Shown here: positions 1 through 6,924 of the stretch, piece by piece | How the letters are laid out: each line of letters begins with the position of its first letter | Position numbering within the stretch: position 1 is the stretch's first letter | Assembly: GCA_009995705.1 (NCBI GenBank) | Contig: JAADBR010000160.1 | Coordinates: forward strand, 1-19,005 | Source of the DNA: Microcystis aeruginosa W13-11 | Lineage (GTDB): Bacteria > Cyanobacteriota > Cyanobacteriia > Cyanobacteriales > Microcystaceae | Length of the DNA: 19,005 bases | Direction: 5' to 3' | Position numbers and translations under genes: made by a program | Notes under the pieces: model-generated | The model's database searches: none | What the model was told of the DNA's origin: nothing | Seen by the model: the letters and a program-made list of their open reading frames with translations, nothing else

Positions 1-72
1 AGTTGCTGGCAATGGCTTTCATCGTCATAAAAGCCGAGCTAAAGGCGATTAGCTCATTTAAGGGGTAACTTC
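1..72. repeat. Direct repeat, copy A (partner at 8363-8434)
   Basis: These 72 bases are identical to 8363-8434 in the same orientation, 8362 bp apart. Similarity resumes at 150 (ttgagaatgacctgagcagc) directly after the end of copy B's 72-mer, so copy B has lost 77 bp. The repeat lies downstream of an intI fragment in both places, so it marks a duplicated integrase unit. Confidence 0.9.
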
Positions 73-202
73 GACTCTCAACCCCCAAGCTCAGTAATTG
101 CTTCTCAAGAGATTTAATTTCTTCGATGAGCAATCCTAACTTTGGTGGGTTGAGAATGACCTGAGCAGCGATCGCATCTTTTTGTGCGATCGCTAAAATC
201 AT
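1..202 (-). CDS. Partial ORF next to intI, runs off the left edge
   Basis: An open minus-strand frame starts with ATG at 202 and runs without a stop to the window edge (about 67 codons seen). It begins [20 protein letters not shown] and continues with a charged, probably helical stretch ([17 protein letters not shown]) and then a small-residue-rich segment. I do not recognise the family. Part of it (1-72) is repeated exactly at 8363-8434, and further similarity at 150-194 matches 8435-8480, again just downstream of an intI fragment. This suggests it belongs to the same ancestral unit as intI. In the second copy 77 bp (73-149) are missing, which breaks the frame. It overlaps the out-of-frame tail of the truncated integrase. 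That it is expressed is uncertain. Confidence 0.4.
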   Translation of the reverse strand, partial: MILAIAQKDAIAAQVILNPPKLGLLIEEIKSLEKQLLSLGVESRSYPLNELIAFSSAFMTMKAIASN

Positions 203-557
203 CAGCCATTTTTACTTTTTTGGTGAGGACGGTGGGCAGACGTTTGGAGCGTTTTGCCCGTAAATATGCACCGATATTACCCAGTTCAATTTTAAGAACT
301 TCCCGATAAAGGAAAAGGATGGCGTTGAGGGCTTGGTTTTGGGTGGCGGCGGCAACGTTTTTGTCAACGGCAAGATGGCTCAAAAAGGATTTGATCTCTT
401 CTTCCCCCATTTCACGGGGATGTTTTTTCTGATGGAAGAGCAGATAACGCTTCATCCAGTCCAGATATGTTTGTTCGGTGCGGTAGGAGTAATGCGGTAG
501 GGCGGCTCTCGTCTCTCGCACTACGTCTAGGAGTTCTCGGGGTGGGGGAGGGTTCAT
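114..557 (-). pseudogene. intI: Integron-type tyrosine recombinase, N-terminal half only
   Basis: From the ATG at 557 the protein starts [20 protein letters not shown] and carries the core-binding SAM-like domain of IntI integrases. Its features are the [18 protein letters not shown] segment, an E-x-FLSHLA helix and the helix around [14 protein letters not shown]. It reaches KRLPTVLTK, where the catalytic domain should begin, near position 222. There it leaves homology and continues out of frame into unrelated sequence to a stop at 114. All catalytic residues (R, K, HxxR, H, Y) are therefore missing. The missing part exists in a separate copy at 8876-9637, which shares the NIGAYLRAK...KRLPTVLTK segment. 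A GTG or ATG further upstream (584) is possible, but 557 fits the family start better. It is not expected to recombine DNA. Confidence 0.85.
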
Positions 558-590
558 CACAGAGTACGCTAATCGGCATAACACGCTTAT

Positions 591-653
591 CGTAATATTA
601 TACGGAAAACTTCTTGCGATCGCTCTATTTGAGCGTAATATACAGAAAGATTC
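591..653 (-). promoter_or_regulatory. Twin AT-rich motifs upstream of intI copy A
   Basis: Two related blocks, 591-613 and 634-653, share the pattern cgtaat..tatacRgaaaR.ttc. Read on the minus strand the first gives ttttccgTATAATattacg, with a perfect -10 hexamer about 40 bp upstream of the integrase start at 557. No convincing -35 is visible. Related motifs occur at 811-839, 9768-9791 and 11181-11237. A HIP1 octamer lies between the two blocks. These may be promoter elements or ends of a small mobile element. Confidence 0.4.
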
Positions 654-930
654 TTTTAAAAATGTGTATTTGCAGCAAAAATAAATTCAGAACGATTTTG
701 CGCCGTTTCAGCGATCACTAAAATTGTTAAGAATTGTACAACCCTCTTGTTATAAGGCCTTTTATGTCATGAAACCTTAAAATGAGAATTGCTGGTGTAT
801 TTGGTGCTATGTACGGAAAATTTCCGCATAATATATAATATAGCTATGACTTTTTCCCACTATTACCCGTAACTTGGGTTACTTAGTTTAGTTAATGCCC
901 AGTCACTGCCATTTTTTTGGAGGTTCTAAA
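654..930 (+). promoter_or_regulatory. Leader region of the lanthipeptide operon, with palindrome and -10
   Basis: The non-coding stretch between intI and the first precursor gene contains a 1-nt-loop palindrome at 814-826 (cggaaa-a-tttccg). A perfect TATAAT follows at 834-839. The palindrome covers the place where a -35 box would be, so it could be an operator. No good TTGACA match is found at 17 bp. A strong Shine-Dalgarno (ggagg, 919-923) lies 7 bp before the ATG at 931. No attI or attC core could be recognised here. Confidence 0.4.
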
Positions 931-1245
931 ATGTCAACACGTTCTTTTGCAGCATTTCTCAACGAAGTGAAGTCAGACGAGGCTTTTGCTCGTGATCTCA
1001 AGAGTGCTTTAGTATCTGTTAACAAAGATGAAATATCGGTAATTGTTGCCGAATTTGCACACAGGAAAGGCATAGTGGTAGATATAGAATCCTTGAAGGC
1101 GCCCGTGAATATTGCATCGGATACAGAGTTCTCCGATGAGGAACTAGAGATCAACGGGTCTTGTTGTGGTTTTCGTAGCAATTGCGGAACCTCTTGCATC
1201 GAATTTCGCAGCGCTTTGGTTCCCGGATACAATTTCGTAGATTGA
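931..1245 (+). CDS. Class II lanthipeptide precursor 1 (Nif11-like leader)
   Basis: A 104-residue precursor peptide. Residues 5-55 resemble the Nif11-type leader (SFAAFLNEVKSDEAFARDL, then a VAEFAHRKG helix), and FSDEELEING at 68-76 resembles the usual end of such leaders. The likely core after residue 76 has four Cys (78, 79, 85, 89) and several Ser/Thr (S77, S83, T87, S88, S94), which suits dehydration and thioether ring formation by the LanM enzyme encoded 0.9 kb downstream. There is no Gly-Gly before the core, so cleavage would be after Asn-Gly or at another site. An ATG 36 nt upstream is in frame, but the ggagg at 919-923 fixes the start at 931. The leader and ribosome site are duplicated in the next gene; the core is not. 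Product structure is unknown. Confidence 0.85.
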   Translation: MSTRSFAAFLNEVKSDEAFARDLKSALVSVNKDEISVIVAEFAHRKGIVVDIESLKAPVNIASDTEFSDEELEINGSCCGFRSNCGTSCIEFRSALVPGYNFVD

Positions 1246-1354
1246 TTGCCATGATCCTGAGCCTTGTCCGTTAAGCGGGCGGTCAATTGATTTGCGACTG
1301 TTATAGATTGGTTTAAACTTAAACTCAGTGATTTCCATTTCTTGGAGGTTCTAA

Positions 1355-1699
1355 ATGTCACCACGTTCTTTTTCAGCATTTCTCAACGAAGTGAAGTCAG
1401 ATGAGACTCTCGCTCGTGACCTCAGAAGTGTCTTCATATCTGCAAATGTAAATGACCTTTCGGCTGTTGTGGCTGAATTTGCCCAAAGAAAAGGCATGGC
1501 ATTAGATGCAGAAGCTTTGTTAGAATCCTTGCAAGCGTCGATGAATATTGCATCGGCTCCAGAGTTCTCGGATGGAGAGATTGAAATCGTTAAAGGGCCG
1601 ATCATGGGAGGTTGTCCCAATAATAGTTGGACTTCCCCAGGTGACTGCTCTACCTTTAATAATTGTCCCTCGTACCAAAAATGTGGCCACTTAATTTAA
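1355..1699 (+). CDS. Class II lanthipeptide precursor 2 (Nif11-like leader, GG site)
   Basis: A 114-residue precursor, paralogous to precursor 1: the first 30 residues and the ribosome site (ggagg, 1344-1348) are nearly the same, so this is a tandem duplication with a repeat distance of 424 bp. The leader ends with EIEIVKGPIMGG, a classic double-glycine site at residues 85-86. The predicted core of 28 residues starts at Cys87 and holds four Cys (87, 98, 104, 110), four Ser and two Thr, with no sequence resemblance to the core of precursor 1. This pattern of conserved leader and variable core is typical of families fed to one tolerant LanM. It is probably co-transcribed with its neighbours. 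Confidence 0.88.
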   Translation: MSPRSFSAFLNEVKSDETLARDLRSVFISANVNDLSAVVAEFAQRKGMALDAEALLESLQASMNIASAPEFSDGEIEIVKGPIMGGCPNNSWTSPGDCSTFNNCPSYQKCGHLI

Positions 1700-1845
1700 C
1701 AAATCTTAACGTAGCATAATCAACCAATCAGCTTGCTTGTTTTGCGGCCTTCCAGACAACAATAACACTGTGGGACATATTGTTACATTTTACTTGTAAA
1801 TCCAACTTACCTTCTCCACCATCTGTTCAATGAGGAATCATCAAA

Positions 1846-2121
1846 ATGAATGCAACGCAATTAGCCAATGTCCTTCAAAAAATCAAAGCTGACCCCGTTT
1901 TGCAAGAAACATTAAGAGTTACTAAACAGGACTGGATTGAATTGAACCTAACAACTCAAGAAACATTCTGGGGAATTAATACCTGGTCTGAGAATGTTAA
2001 TGAGATCAGTGATTATGAAATTGAAAATTCCCTAATTTATACAGACACGAATTGCTCAAAGAATGCTTGCCCAAGCAATGGTTGCACTGCATTCATAAAA
2101 TGCATTAAAAACGAGCAATGA
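1846..2121 (+). CDS. Class II lanthipeptide precursor 3 (divergent leader)
   Basis: A 91-residue peptide. Its leader (LANVLQKIKADPVLQETLRV) fits the Nif11-like pattern but is clearly different from precursors 1 and 2. It includes a Trp-rich middle (W30, W42, W47) and an acidic ISDYEIEN segment, and no Gly-Gly is present. The C-terminal part has Thr66, Thr68, Cys70, Ser71, Cys75, Ser77, Cys80, Thr81 and Cys86, so again exactly four Cys. A gagga Shine-Dalgarno lies about 10 bp before the ATG. The stop codon overlaps the start of lanM (ATGA, 2118-2121), so the two are translationally coupled. This suggests precursor 3 is the dedicated partner, and precursors 1 and 2 may have been added later; that order is an inference. 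Confidence 0.82.
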   Translation: MNATQLANVLQKIKADPVLQETLRVTKQDWIELNLTTQETFWGINTWSENVNEISDYEIENSLIYTDTNCSKNACPSNGCTAFIKCIKNEQ

Positions 2122-5100
2122 GCAAGCCTAAAAGTTTACCAAAACTTCTAGCCAAGGAGGGCTGGACTCTCCGGCATCGTTTAGATTACTCTCAAGTCGT
2201 GAATTTGAGCGAGTACGTTGACGAATCACAGCAGCTTCATGAATGGAGCAAGATTGTTGCCCCTAATCAGACTGAGAACTTTATTAAGCGTTTAGCATGG
2301 TCAGGCTATACCCCTAATCAAGCTCTATGGGCTTTAAATCCTCCTGAAGACGCGGTTCCCGCCCATCCAAGTTGGTTAGATTTTTTGACTTGTTTGCGTC
2401 AAGTTCTCTTGGTGGCTGGAAGTAGTTTTAGTCAAGAAAAAAGCACAAACAAGTATTCTACAAAGTCTCAGCCTTTACCTTTTGAAGAACTCTGGTTGCC
2501 TTTATGTGATTGGGGAGTGACTGAGCTTAAACAGCGTTTGTCCCCAGATTTCTTAGAGGCAGTTAGTGATGATGCTGTGAACAGTCTAACAGAAACACTA
2601 CTTACCCGTCTTTGTCAATTAAGTGAGAAAGTTCTGTGGGAGGAATTTCACAAAGGTCGAACCCCTGGTCAAATACTGTTAGCTCATCTAGGAGATAATG
2701 GTGATGGTAGTGGACTGCCAATAAGGGAAGCTTACTTAACATTTATTCAAGATAATCTTAAGGATGGTCTTGAAAAGATATTAACGATATATCCTGTTTT
2801 AGGACGCTTGTTGGCAACAGTAGTAGAATTGTGGCTAGAATCAAGTGTTGAACTATTAAAGCGTATTCATGAAAGCCGACAAGAGTTAGAGACTTGCTTT
2901 AATATTTCAATCAATGCCAAAATAAGTGACATTCAACAAGGAATGAGTGATTTTCATCGAGGGGGGCGTTCTGTTGCAGTCCTACACTTTAAAGAATCAG
3001 ACCATAAAGAGGAAACGCCTAAAAAAGTAGTATATAAACCCAAAGACATGAATGTAGATTCTGTCTATCAAAGATTGCTTGGTATCATCAATCAACAGAT
3101 TGGAGAAAATATATTTCGGGCTTTGAAAATCCTTCCTCGGCAAGGATTTGGTTTCATGGAGTTTGTGGAACATCGTCCCTGTGTTAATGATCAAGAATTA
3201 AGTAATTTTTATAAGAATGCAGGCCGATTGATGGCAGTTCTTCATATATTGGGTTGTACAGATTGTCACCATGAAAACTTAATTGCGTCTGGAGAGCAGT
3301 TGATACTTATTGATACTGAGACTCTTTTAGAAGGCGATGTTGGCAATCATACTAATAATGATGACATTGCTATTAGCAGTTTACAAGAGTCAATGGGAAG
3401 CTCAGTTTTACGTATTGGCTTGTTACCGCAATGGCTATTTATAGGTCGAAAAGCTCATGCAGTTGATATTAGTGCTTTAGGTATAATACCTCCTAAAAGT
3501 TCTTATATTGAACAACCTGGATGGTTAGGGATTAATAGTGATGGAATGTTTTGGGGAGAAGTAGAGACACCCGTTGACGTACCCACTAGCTCTCCTTTCC
3601 TTATCGGCGGTTCCAATCGTCTCAAAGAATTTCAAGGGGAACTGTGCGAAGGATTTCGCATACAAATGCAGCAATTTCTTGATTATCGTCAGGCATGGTT
3701 AGATTCAAATTCTATACTTAGAGATTTTGCTGGCTTACCCCGTCGGATTGTTCTTCGTGCTACTCGTATTTACTTTCTCATTCAACTTCAGTGTTTAGAA
3801 CCTGCTTCCTTAAAAAATGCAATAGCCTACAGTCTTAAACTAGAACAACTTGCTCGTAGTTATGTTTTGTCCACCGAAAAACCGATCAATTGGGCGGTTT
3901 TTGAGGCTGAACTAAGACAAATGGAACAATTCGACATTCCATTTTTTGAACATTTAATTGATAGTGATACCTTAACCTTATCTGACGGCTTGCACAATAT
4001 TGAGCGTTTTTTAGATACCTCTGGTCTATTGGCTTGTCGAAGACGGTTAGAAGAACTCTCAATTGATGAAATTAATTTTCAAATACAATTAATTAAAGGA
4101 GCAATAGAAGCCAAGCAAATTAAAGTTAGTTCTCTAGAAATTCCGACAGAACAAATTAATATATCTAATACTTTCTCAAGTAGTGACTATAAACTTGATG
4201 AAGTAATTCGTATCGCCAAACAATTACAGCAACAAGCAATAAGAGATCAGCGTGGCTATCCTGAATGGTTAGGTATAGACATCGGACAAGATCAAGAAAA
4301 ATTTAACTTTGGTTTAGTTGGTCTTTCCCTCTATGGAGGTCGTTGTGGCATTGCTTTACTTTTTGCCGCCTTAACTCATTTTTTCAGACAACAAAACTCT
4401 GATTTAGAATATCAAGAATCTTTAGTTAACGATATTCGTGGTTCTGTTGCTCAGATATTAGATATTGTTAAATCAAAAGATGGTTTTCTTTTATTTCGTT
4501 ACCTACGAGATCAACCTCTTGGGTTATCAGGAACTGGTGGAATCCTTTTAACACTCCAGATTCTAAACCAGTTAGAAATCAACCCTATTGATGAAGAATT
4601 TCCTAACTATGAAAGAGTCACTCAAAAGATTATAGATTGTCTTACCTCAGAACGTATCAATAAAGATCAAGAATGTGATTTAATTAGCGGTTGCGCTGGT
4701 TTGATTGGCCCACTTTTATCAATAGCTCAAGATGTTGAAAGAAAAAATTTGTCATCTCAAAAACCTTTAGATTTAGCTATTATATGTGGGGAGCATTTGA
4801 TTTCTCAACAAATGGAAGATGGTGGATGGTTGACCTTAAGAGATAAAAAGCCCCTAACAGGTTTTTCTCATGGTGTTTCTGGGATTATTGCTGCTTTAGC
4901 TCGTTTATATCAACTGACGGAAGATGATCGTTTTTTTACTGCTATTCAAAAAGGTTTAGTTTACGAACGCTCTGTCTTTTGTCTTGAAAAAAGAAATTGG
5001 CCAGATTTTCGCTCCAGTTCTGAACCGACAAAATTTATGAACAGTTGGTGTCATGGCGCTCCTGGTATTGCCTTGAGTCGTCTTTGTCTCAAAGAATCAG

Positions 5101-5465
5101 GGATATGGGATGAGCAAATAGCCACAGAGATAGAAATAGCTCTTGAAACTACCGCAAAACAAGATACAGGTGTCGATCATCTCTGTTGTGGAAGCTTTGG
5201 TAGAGCAGCTATTTTGAAATTGGCCAGTGATTTTGACATGGGAGATAAATGGGATCTGTTTGCCCAGCAAATAGTAGAATTAAGTCTGAAAAGAGCTTTA
5301 AACCAAAAATCTTACCGCCTTTTTTCAACTCAAGAAGGTGAATTACTGTTACCTGGATTATTTACTGGGATGGCAGGAATTGGACTTCAGTTATTAACAT
5401 ATAGTAGTGGGAAGACAAAACAAATAGTTGTACAATGTCTAACATCAAACTTACTTTTATTTTAA
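2118..5465 (+). CDS. lanM: Class II lanthipeptide synthetase LanM (CCG-type)
   Basis: A full-length 1115-residue bifunctional enzyme that would dehydrate Ser/Thr in the precursors and then add Cys to form (methyl)lanthionine rings. The N-terminal dehydratase domain (about 130-620) shows the kinase-like motifs YKPKD (306-310), D382-x-H384-H-x-N387 and D399-T-E401. The C-terminal LanC-like cyclase (about 720-1105) has the SHG with His918, W977-C978-H979-G and H1021-x-C1023-C1024-G, ending with the usual GLFTGMAGIG repeat. The C-C-G zinc motif, in place of C-H-G, is the mark of the ProcM-like clade in which zinc is bound by three Cys and substrate tolerance is high. That agrees with three unlike precursors here. 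There is no C-terminal protease or transporter domain. The frame is intact and the start is fixed by the ATGA overlap. Confidence 0.95.
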   Translation: MSKPKSLPKLLAKEGWTLRHRLDYSQVVNLSEYVDESQQLHEWSKIVAPNQTENFIKRLAWSGYTPNQALWALNPPEDAVPAHPSWLDFLTCLRQVLLVAGSSFSQEKSTNKYSTKSQPLPFEELWLPLCDWGVTELKQRLSPDFLEAVSDDAVNSLTETLLTRLCQLSEKVLWEEFHKGRTPGQILLAHLGDNGDGSGLPIREAYLTFIQDNLKDGLEKILTIYPVLGRLLATVVELWLESSVELLKRIHESRQELETCFNISINAKISDIQQGMSDFHRGGRSVAVLHFKESDHKEETPKKVVYKPKDMNVDSVYQRLLGIINQQIGENIFRALKILPRQGFGFMEFVEHRPCVNDQELSNFYKNAGRLMAVLHILGCTDCHHENLIASGEQLILIDTETLLEGDVGNHTNNDDIAISSLQESMGSSVLRIGLLPQWLFIGRKAHAVDISALGIIPPKSSYIEQPGWLGINSDGMFWGEVETPVDVPTSSPFLIGGSNRLKEFQGELCEGFRIQMQQFLDYRQAWLDSNSILRDFAGLPRRIVLRATRIYFLIQLQCLEPASLKNAIAYSLKLEQLARSYVLSTEKPINWAVFEAELRQMEQFDIPFFEHLIDSDTLTLSDGLHNIERFLDTSGLLACRRRLEELSIDEINFQIQLIKGAIEAKQIKVSSLEIPTEQINISNTFSSSDYKLDEVIRIAKQLQQQAIRDQRGYPEWLGIDIGQDQEKFNFGLVGLSLYGGRCGIALLFAALTHFFRQQNSDLEYQESLVNDIRGSVAQILDIVKSKDGFLLFRYLRDQPLGLSGTGGILLTLQILNQLEINPIDEEFPNYERVTQKIIDCLTSERINKDQECDLISGCAGLIGPLLSIAQDVERKNLSSQKPLDLAIICGEHLISQQMEDGGWLTLRDKKPLTGFSHGVSGIIAALARLYQLTEDDRFFTAIQKGLVYERSVFCLEKRNWPDFRSSSEPTKFMNSWCHGAPGIALSRLCLKESGIWDEQIATEIEIALETTAKQDTGVDHLCCGSFGRAAILKLASDFDMGDKWDLFAQQIVELSLKRALNQKSYRLFSTQEGELLLPGLFTGMAGIGLQLLTYSSGKTKQIVVQCLTSNLLLF

Positions 5466-5533
5466 TGTACGTCCCCCACTTGTCTGCCTCCAAGGCGTAG
5501 CAGTGTGAAGATCAAGGTTTGGCCAGTTAAAAT

Positions 5534-5559
5534 TAGGGGTAATTCATGAATTACCCCTA
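5534..5559. repeat. 26-bp perfect palindrome
   Basis: The bases 5534-5559 read the same on both strands (taggggtaattc / gaattaccccta around a central at). The palindrome lies about 70 bp after the lanM stop. As RNA it would form a hairpin but has no T-run, so it is more likely a dispersed repeat or a factor-binding site than an intrinsic terminator. Confidence 0.6.
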
Positions 5560-5610
5560 CGCAAGAATAAGTCTGACCCTTGGGATCAGCTACAATTTTG
5601 TTATGTATCA

Positions 5611-5671
5611 GTGCGATCGCCGATCTTGTAGGCTGGGTTGACGCTCAGGAAACCCAACACCCTCGGAAACA
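5611..5671. repeat. HIP1-linked hairpin repeat, member 1
   Basis: It starts with gtgcgatcgccgatcttgta followed by ggctgggtt and a matching aaacccaac arm. Members with the same entry sequence are at 6815-6862, 8049-8135 and, reversed, at 12324-12448 and 12975-13099. No coding capacity; probably a MITE- or REP-like element. Confidence 0.55.
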
Positions 5672-5718
5672 AGAGTAAATCTGGTGGGATAGGGATTGGA
5701 GAGATTTTCTAGATTTCT

Positions 5719-6192
5719 GTGAGCGAAACCGTCTATATTGAAACCAGTATCTTAGGCTACCTTACCGCTCGACCGAGCAGAGATATTATTGTGGCGGCTA
5801 ATATTGAAATAACGAGAGAGTGGTGGAATACACGCCGCGGTGACTTCCAACTCTACTCCTCACAAGCGGTTGTAAAAGAAACCTCACAAGGCGATGTCGC
5901 GATCGCGTCTCAACGACTAGAAATTCTCGGTAATCTATCTTTACTCGACTTGAATCAAAATGTACTCGATTTAGCAGAGCGATTTTTGGAACGTAGCAAC
6001 CTTCCAACAAAAGCTGATGTTGATGCTGTTCATATCGCGGTCGCGACTGTTCACGGCATGGATTATCTGCTGACATGGAATTGCAAGCACATTGCCAATG
6101 CTCAAATACAGGGAAAATTGGCGGAGATTAGCCTTGATCTTGGATATCAGTTACCGATTCTTTGTACACCTTATGAACTTCTAGGAGGTTGA
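5719..6192 (+). CDS. PIN-domain ribonuclease toxin, VapC-like
   Basis: A 157-residue intact PIN-domain protein with a GTG start. It opens with VYIETSILGYLTARPSRD, where Glu8 stands in place of the usual first Asp. A second acidic site at Glu54 (VVKETSQGD), Asp100/Asp102 (KADVDAVHIAVA) and Asp115 (GMDYLLTWN) complete the acidic cluster expected for Mg-dependent RNA cleavage. The downstream gene starts 2 bp after this stop and is the usual partner of this subfamily, so the pair is a TA-type operon. It is the only clearly intact toxin in the window. The Shine-Dalgarno is weak (ggag about 20 bp upstream), so the start could be slightly different. The target RNA is unknown. Confidence 0.8.
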   Translation: MSETVYIETSILGYLTARPSRDIIVAANIEITREWWNTRRGDFQLYSSQAVVKETSQGDVAIASQRLEILGNLSLLDLNQNVLDLAERFLERSNLPTKADVDAVHIAVATVHGMDYLLTWNCKHIANAQIQGKLAEISLDLGYQLPILCTPYELLGG

Positions 6193-6194
6193 TT

Positions 6195-6422
6195 ATGTTT
6201 CAAGATGAAATTGTCGAAGAGATTCACAGAATTCGTGAAGAGTATTCTCGGTCATTCAATCATGACTTGAAAGCCATCTTTGCTGACTTACAAAAGCAAC
6301 AAGAGGAAGGCGGCAGAGAAGTTGTAAACTTGTCTCAAAAACACGGTCTAACAACACGTTGGAGCGGACAGAGAAAAGAGGTTGGTGACGATGCAACAGA
6401 AATTAGCCGCCGCTCAACTTAG
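6195..6422 (+). CDS. Partner (putative antitoxin) of the PIN toxin, with an attC-encoded tail
   Basis: Translation from the ATG at 6195, 6 bp after aggagg, gives 75 residues. The first 50 (FQDEIVEEIHRIREEYSRSF... ending about REVVNLSQK) match the small acidic/basic helical protein commonly found beside this PIN subfamily, which normally stops near there. From residue 51 to the stop the reading frame runs through the attC-like site (6346-6431), giving a tail of about 25 residues. This tail is probably accidental, caused by a natural stop that was lost or bypassed. The preceding toxin gene stops at 6192, so the two are co-transcribed. Confidence 0.7.
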   Translation: MFQDEIVEEIHRIREEYSRSFNHDLKAIFADLQKQQEEGGREVVNLSQKHGLTTRWSGQRKEVGDDATEISRRST

Positions 6423-6431
6423 CCGTTAGGC
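6346..6431 (+). other. attC: attC-like integron recombination site (86 bp)
   Basis: The left core is gtctaac (6346-6352, fits RYYYAAC) and the right core gttaggc (6425-6431, fits GTTRRRY); they are complementary with one T-G pair. Inside, the left arm GTTGGAGCGGaC (from 6358) pairs with gccgctcaac (6408-6418 region), leaving an unpaired G in the left arm. Spacers aacac and ttagcc separate cores from arms. This is the architecture of a folded attC, including the extrahelical base. A small gene (6456) starts shortly after, as in an integron cassette. The site was recognised by eye and not scored with a covariance model. Confidence 0.7.
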
Positions 6432-6455
6432 GGGATTACATCAAAGGAAATAATC

Positions 6456-6815
6456 ATGAACAAATTTCATAAATTATTGATAACTACAACTATCATGACT
6501 TCTGTATTAGCCGGAAATAGCAACTTGGTAATACAAGCACAATCTTCCAATAGACGTGGAAGTTGCCAAAATAATTCCTCTATGAAAACAGCCTACTCCA
6601 GTGGTTGGTCGGCAGGTTTTAATGGAGGTACACACAACAATACATCAGAAAATGAACGCAGTCGTAACTGCTATGATTGGGGTTATACGGATGGTAAAAT
6701 CGAAAAATCTAAACTGGATATGCAAAGAATGCGTAATGAATCGTATATATATCGGATGTGCCTCAGTACTCGAATTTTAGATCCTAGCATTCAGTGTCAG
6801 CAACCTCGTTTTTAG
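6456..6815 (+). CDS. Small secreted protein of unknown function
   Basis: A 119-residue protein with a clear N-terminal signal sequence: basic MNKFHK, hydrophobic LLITTTIMTSVLA, then small residues up to about NLVIQAQ. The mature part is polar and rich in Asn, Ser, Gly and Tyr. It contains the repeat-like SGWSAGFNGG and YDWGYTDGK segments and four Cys (residues 37, 72, 102, 113), enough for two disulfides. I do not recognise the family. It begins about 25 bp after the attC-like site at 6346-6431, so it is likely the gene of the next cassette. An aaggaaa ribosome site lies upstream of the ATG. Confidence 0.65.
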   Translation: MNKFHKLLITTTIMTSVLAGNSNLVIQAQSSNRRGSCQNNSSMKTAYSSGWSAGFNGGTHNNTSENERSRNCYDWGYTDGKIEKSKLDMQRMRNESYIYRMCLSTRILDPSIQCQQPRF

Positions 6816-6862
6816 TGCGATCGTTTATCTCCGTAGGCTGGGTTGACGGCAGGAAACCCAGC
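6815..6862. repeat. HIP1-linked hairpin repeat, member 2
   Basis: gtgcgatcg is followed by ccgtaggctgggttgacggc and aacccagc. The arms gctgggtt (6837-6844) and aacccagc (6855-6862) are exact complements with a 10-nt loop. It closely resembles the repeat at 5611-5671. It sits where an attC for the 6456 cassette would be expected. Confidence 0.55.
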
Positions 6863-6924
6863 ATTGCTTTTCTCTATCAACACTAACCAAAAGCGCGATC
6901 CCACCCAAAACACATCGACCCTTA

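Noticed and set aside
1271..1285. ccgttaagcgggcgg between precursors 1 and 2 as an attC right end
   Set aside because: It resembles the right end at 6424-6433 (ccgttaggcggg), but no complementary left core or inner arms were found within 120 bp upstream.
903..1379. Long minus-strand open frame antisense to the first precursor gene
   Set aside because: It lies opposite two precursor genes with good ribosome sites and shows no domain; its composition is what an antisense frame would give.
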